Assembly: GCA_013043995.1 (NCBI GenBank)
Contig: JABEVL010000304.1
Coordinates: 1 to 6,990 of the forward strand
DNA: 6,990 bases
Direction of reading: 5' to 3'
Origin: Spirochaetales bacterium
Lineage (GTDB): Bacteria; Spirochaetota; Spirochaetia; JABEVK01
Each line of letters starts with the position of its first letter. Within the stretch, counting starts at the first letter, position 1. Position numbers and translations under genes: made by a program. This document shows positions 5,584-6,990 of the stretch, piece after piece. The notes under the pieces were generated by a model, which worked only from the letters and a program-made list of their open reading frames with translations, was not told where the DNA came from and did not search any database.

Positions 5584-6990
5584 GGGGGAGTCTCCCAGCG
5601 CGGCATATCTTGAAACGGCAGGTTGGAATGTGAAAAAACACTCGCCTTGAGACCCGTTGCCCCCTTCCATTGAAACACTCTCAACAGAGCCGTCCCGGTT
5701 CCATCCCAATCCCATAGTTGAACTCCTTGTTGCGGGTAAAGCACAAACTCGGTGATGCCATTTCGCTGAGGACTCGCCTCGGAGGCCACTAACTTGCCGC
5801 GGTCGTAGATCGCATGTAGGTCGGGTTGCCCCGTTTCCCCGTAATTTCGATACACCGAAGCAAGACGCCCGTTACGAAAATAACTCCAGGTGTCGGGCTT
5901 TCCGTCGCCCAGGGTATCGGCGATCTCGAGCCAGACCTCGCCCTTGAGGAGAAATAGCTCCTTACTCCAGGTGCCGTTGACAAACTCGTCAAGCCTGAGG
6001 GCCTGGGGGACCAATTTTGCCGGGTTCAGCGGTTTCCAGGAGGTGGACAAATACCAGGGCCAAAGGGCCTGGGGAATTTTTTTCAGTTGATCCTGGGCGT
6101 AAGGTTCCGCCTTCGTGACAAAAGGCTGGAAGGTGTAGCGGAAAGCTTGAGTTTTGTTTCTCCAGGTCAGGGACTTCACGTAAGGATAGACAGAATACTT
6201 GAGCGACCAAGATTCATCCCCTTTATTTTCCCTGACCCAGGTGAGACCGCCGTCTGAAAAATGGGCTTCCCAAAATCCTGATGCGGCATCGAGAAAACCC
6301 GTAGACCAAGAAACCAGTTTTCCTTTGTCAAAAACAAGCCGGGCGTTCGGCCAACCGTTTTCGTCGACGTCCCAAGAATAACGTCCGTCGGCAAGCGGCA
6401 TTTCGGGGCCTTTTTTGAGCCAAGCCCGAACGCTCGCCCCGTAGTCCCGCTGGAGGAAACTTTTGACTTCGGAGGAGGCGAGAGCGCCTGAACCCGTCAG
6501 GACATCGAGTGCGTTTTGGCGCGACGTTGAAACCGGCAGCCTTTCGATCCGCCTCAAAAGCCTGACGAGCGACGCCCGCGACCAGCTCAGATTTTGCTCC
6601 ACAGTCTGTTTCCAGAGCGCCTCAGTCTGGGGAAATTGCCGGGAAAAAAGAGTGAGCTCTCCAAGAAAACGCCGGTCGTCCGGATAAAGTTCGATGGCCT
6701 GCTTTAAAAGCTGGACCGCAAGATCGGGTTGTGTGCGTTCGTAACTTTCGATCCCGATGAGGAGAGACTCCGGGCTCAGGTACTTGTTTTGCCAGATCTT
6801 CCAGGCGGATTGGAGGCGTTCGTCTTCATGGAGCCAAAGCAGGGTTTGAAGGAAGGCCCGTCCCACCGTCAACTCGCCGATGGAGAACCAGCTGCGTTCG
6901 GCCCAAACGTGCTGGAAAGCGGCTTTGGCCAGAGCCAGGCGCCCCTCGTGCAAAAGCAAAAGCCCCTCGAGAGCCTGATCGTCTCCCAAG
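5574..6990 (-). CDS. Helical-repeat (TPR-like) protein with Asp/Gly-rich C-terminal repeats, 5' end outside window
   Basis: The frame is open to the right edge; its first in-window start-like codon is TTG 6989, which is probably internal, so the N-terminus is missing. At least 471 residues are visible. Residues ~1-195 are helical with TPR-like features (ALEGLLLLHEGRLALAKAAF, then LAVQLLKQAIELYPDDRRFLGEL at 90-112). From ~200 the protein changes to a beta-type repeat with a recurring D-x-x-x-[DNT]-G-x-P-[DN] core followed by an aromatic and then 'GKL/GRL': DENGWPNARLVFDKGKL (209-225), DTLGDGKPDTWSYFRNGRL (358-376), GETGQPDLHAIYDRGKL (384-400) and a weaker copy at 425-440. The repeats recall calcium-binding Asp loops or YwqK/MORN-type antitoxin repeats, but I cannot assign a family. 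The ~230-350 segment is rich in Trp and Tyr. The stop overlaps the protease start, so the two are probably co-transcribed. An exported, surface or periplasmic role is inference, because any signal peptide lies outside the window. Confidence 0.8.
   Translation of the reverse strand, partial: LGDDQALEGLLLLHEGRLALAKAAFQHVWAERSWFSIGELTVGRAFLQTLLWLHEDERLQSAWKIWQNKYLSPESLLIGIESYERTQPDLAVQLLKQAIELYPDDRRFLGELTLFSRQFPQTEALWKQTVEQNLSWSRASLVRLLRRIERLPVSTSRQNALDVLTGSGALASSEVKSFLQRDYGASVRAWLKKGPEMPLADGRYSWDVDENGWPNARLVFDKGKLVSWSTGFLDAASGFWEAHFSDGGLTWVRENKGDESWSLKYSVYPYVKSLTWRNKTQAFRYTFQPFVTKAEPYAQDQLKKIPQALWPWYLSTSWKPLNPAKLVPQALRLDEFVNGTWSKELFLLKGEVWLEIADTLGDGKPDTWSYFRNGRLASVYRNYGETGQPDLHAIYDRGKLVASEASPQRNGITEFVLYPQQGVQLWDWDGTGTALLRVFQWKGATGLKASVFSHSNLPFQDMPRWETPPWH
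5592..5596 (-). promoter_or_regulatory. Ribosome binding site that sets the protease start at 5583
   Basis: GGGAG on the minus strand, eight bases before ATG 5583 and inside the end of the upstream gene. It favours this start over the in-frame ATG at 5715, which would put 44 non-hydrophobic residues before the lipoprotein signal. Confidence 0.65.

Noticed and set aside
5584..5715. N-terminal extension of the protease to ATG 5715
   Set aside because: It would place 44 polar residues before the lipoprotein signal and overlap the upstream gene by about 140 bases; a good ribosome site supports 5583.

Overview
The window looks like chromosomal DNA of a spirochaete, most plausibly of the Treponema/Spirochaeta lineage. 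The main reason is the minus-strand gene at 862-2361. Its layout (a nucleotidyltransferase-like N-terminus, a radical-SAM-like middle with no CxxxCxxC and a C-terminal SPASM cysteine domain) matches the spirochaete-restricted 'spiro-SPASM' family as I remember it. A lipoprotein trypsin-like protease and a tetratricopeptide-type protein with D-x-x-G-x-P-D repeats fit the same picture. Base composition is moderately GC-rich and looks even across the window. I see no tRNA, rRNA, CRISPR array, insertion sequence or phage gene. The region is densely coding, with no gene-free stretch longer than about 80 bases.

Layout. (1) Positions 1-887, minus strand: the 5' part of a degenerate family-2-type glycosyltransferase gene that runs off the left edge. 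It has no stop inside the window, so a simple ORF search misses it. (2) Positions 862-2361, minus: the spiro-SPASM gene, overlapping gene 1 by 26 bases. (3) Positions 2362-2440: a short divergent intergenic region with overlapping candidate promoters. (4) Positions 2441-3640 and 3637-3876, plus: xseA and xseB, the two subunits of exodeoxyribonuclease VII, overlapping by 4 bases (ATGA). (5) Positions 3877-3918: a convergent intergenic region with a strong hairpin. (6) Positions 3919-5583, minus: an HtrA/DegP-like lipoprotein serine protease with an intact His/Asp/Ser triad and one clear plus one probable PDZ domain. (7) Positions 5574-6990, minus: a helical-repeat protein with C-terminal aspartate/glycine-rich beta repeats, truncated at its 5' end by the window edge and overlapping the protease gene by 10 bases.

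How the genes work together. xseA and xseB form a standard two-gene operon for DNA repair and single-strand DNA degradation. The spiro-SPASM and glycosyltransferase-like genes form a translationally linked pair. The N-terminus of the first resembles sugar-nucleotide (CMP/SpsF-type) transferases and the second has a GT-A-like layout, so a spirochaete-specific glycan or envelope modification is a reasonable inference, but no substrate can be read from the sequence. The repeat protein and the lipoprotein protease form a second overlapping pair, probably acting at the cell envelope.

The best candidate for an undescribed system is the spiro-SPASM/glycosyltransferase pair: a cluster-binding domain without a radical-SAM active site, attached to a nucleotidyltransferase-like domain and coupled to an atypical glycosyltransferase.
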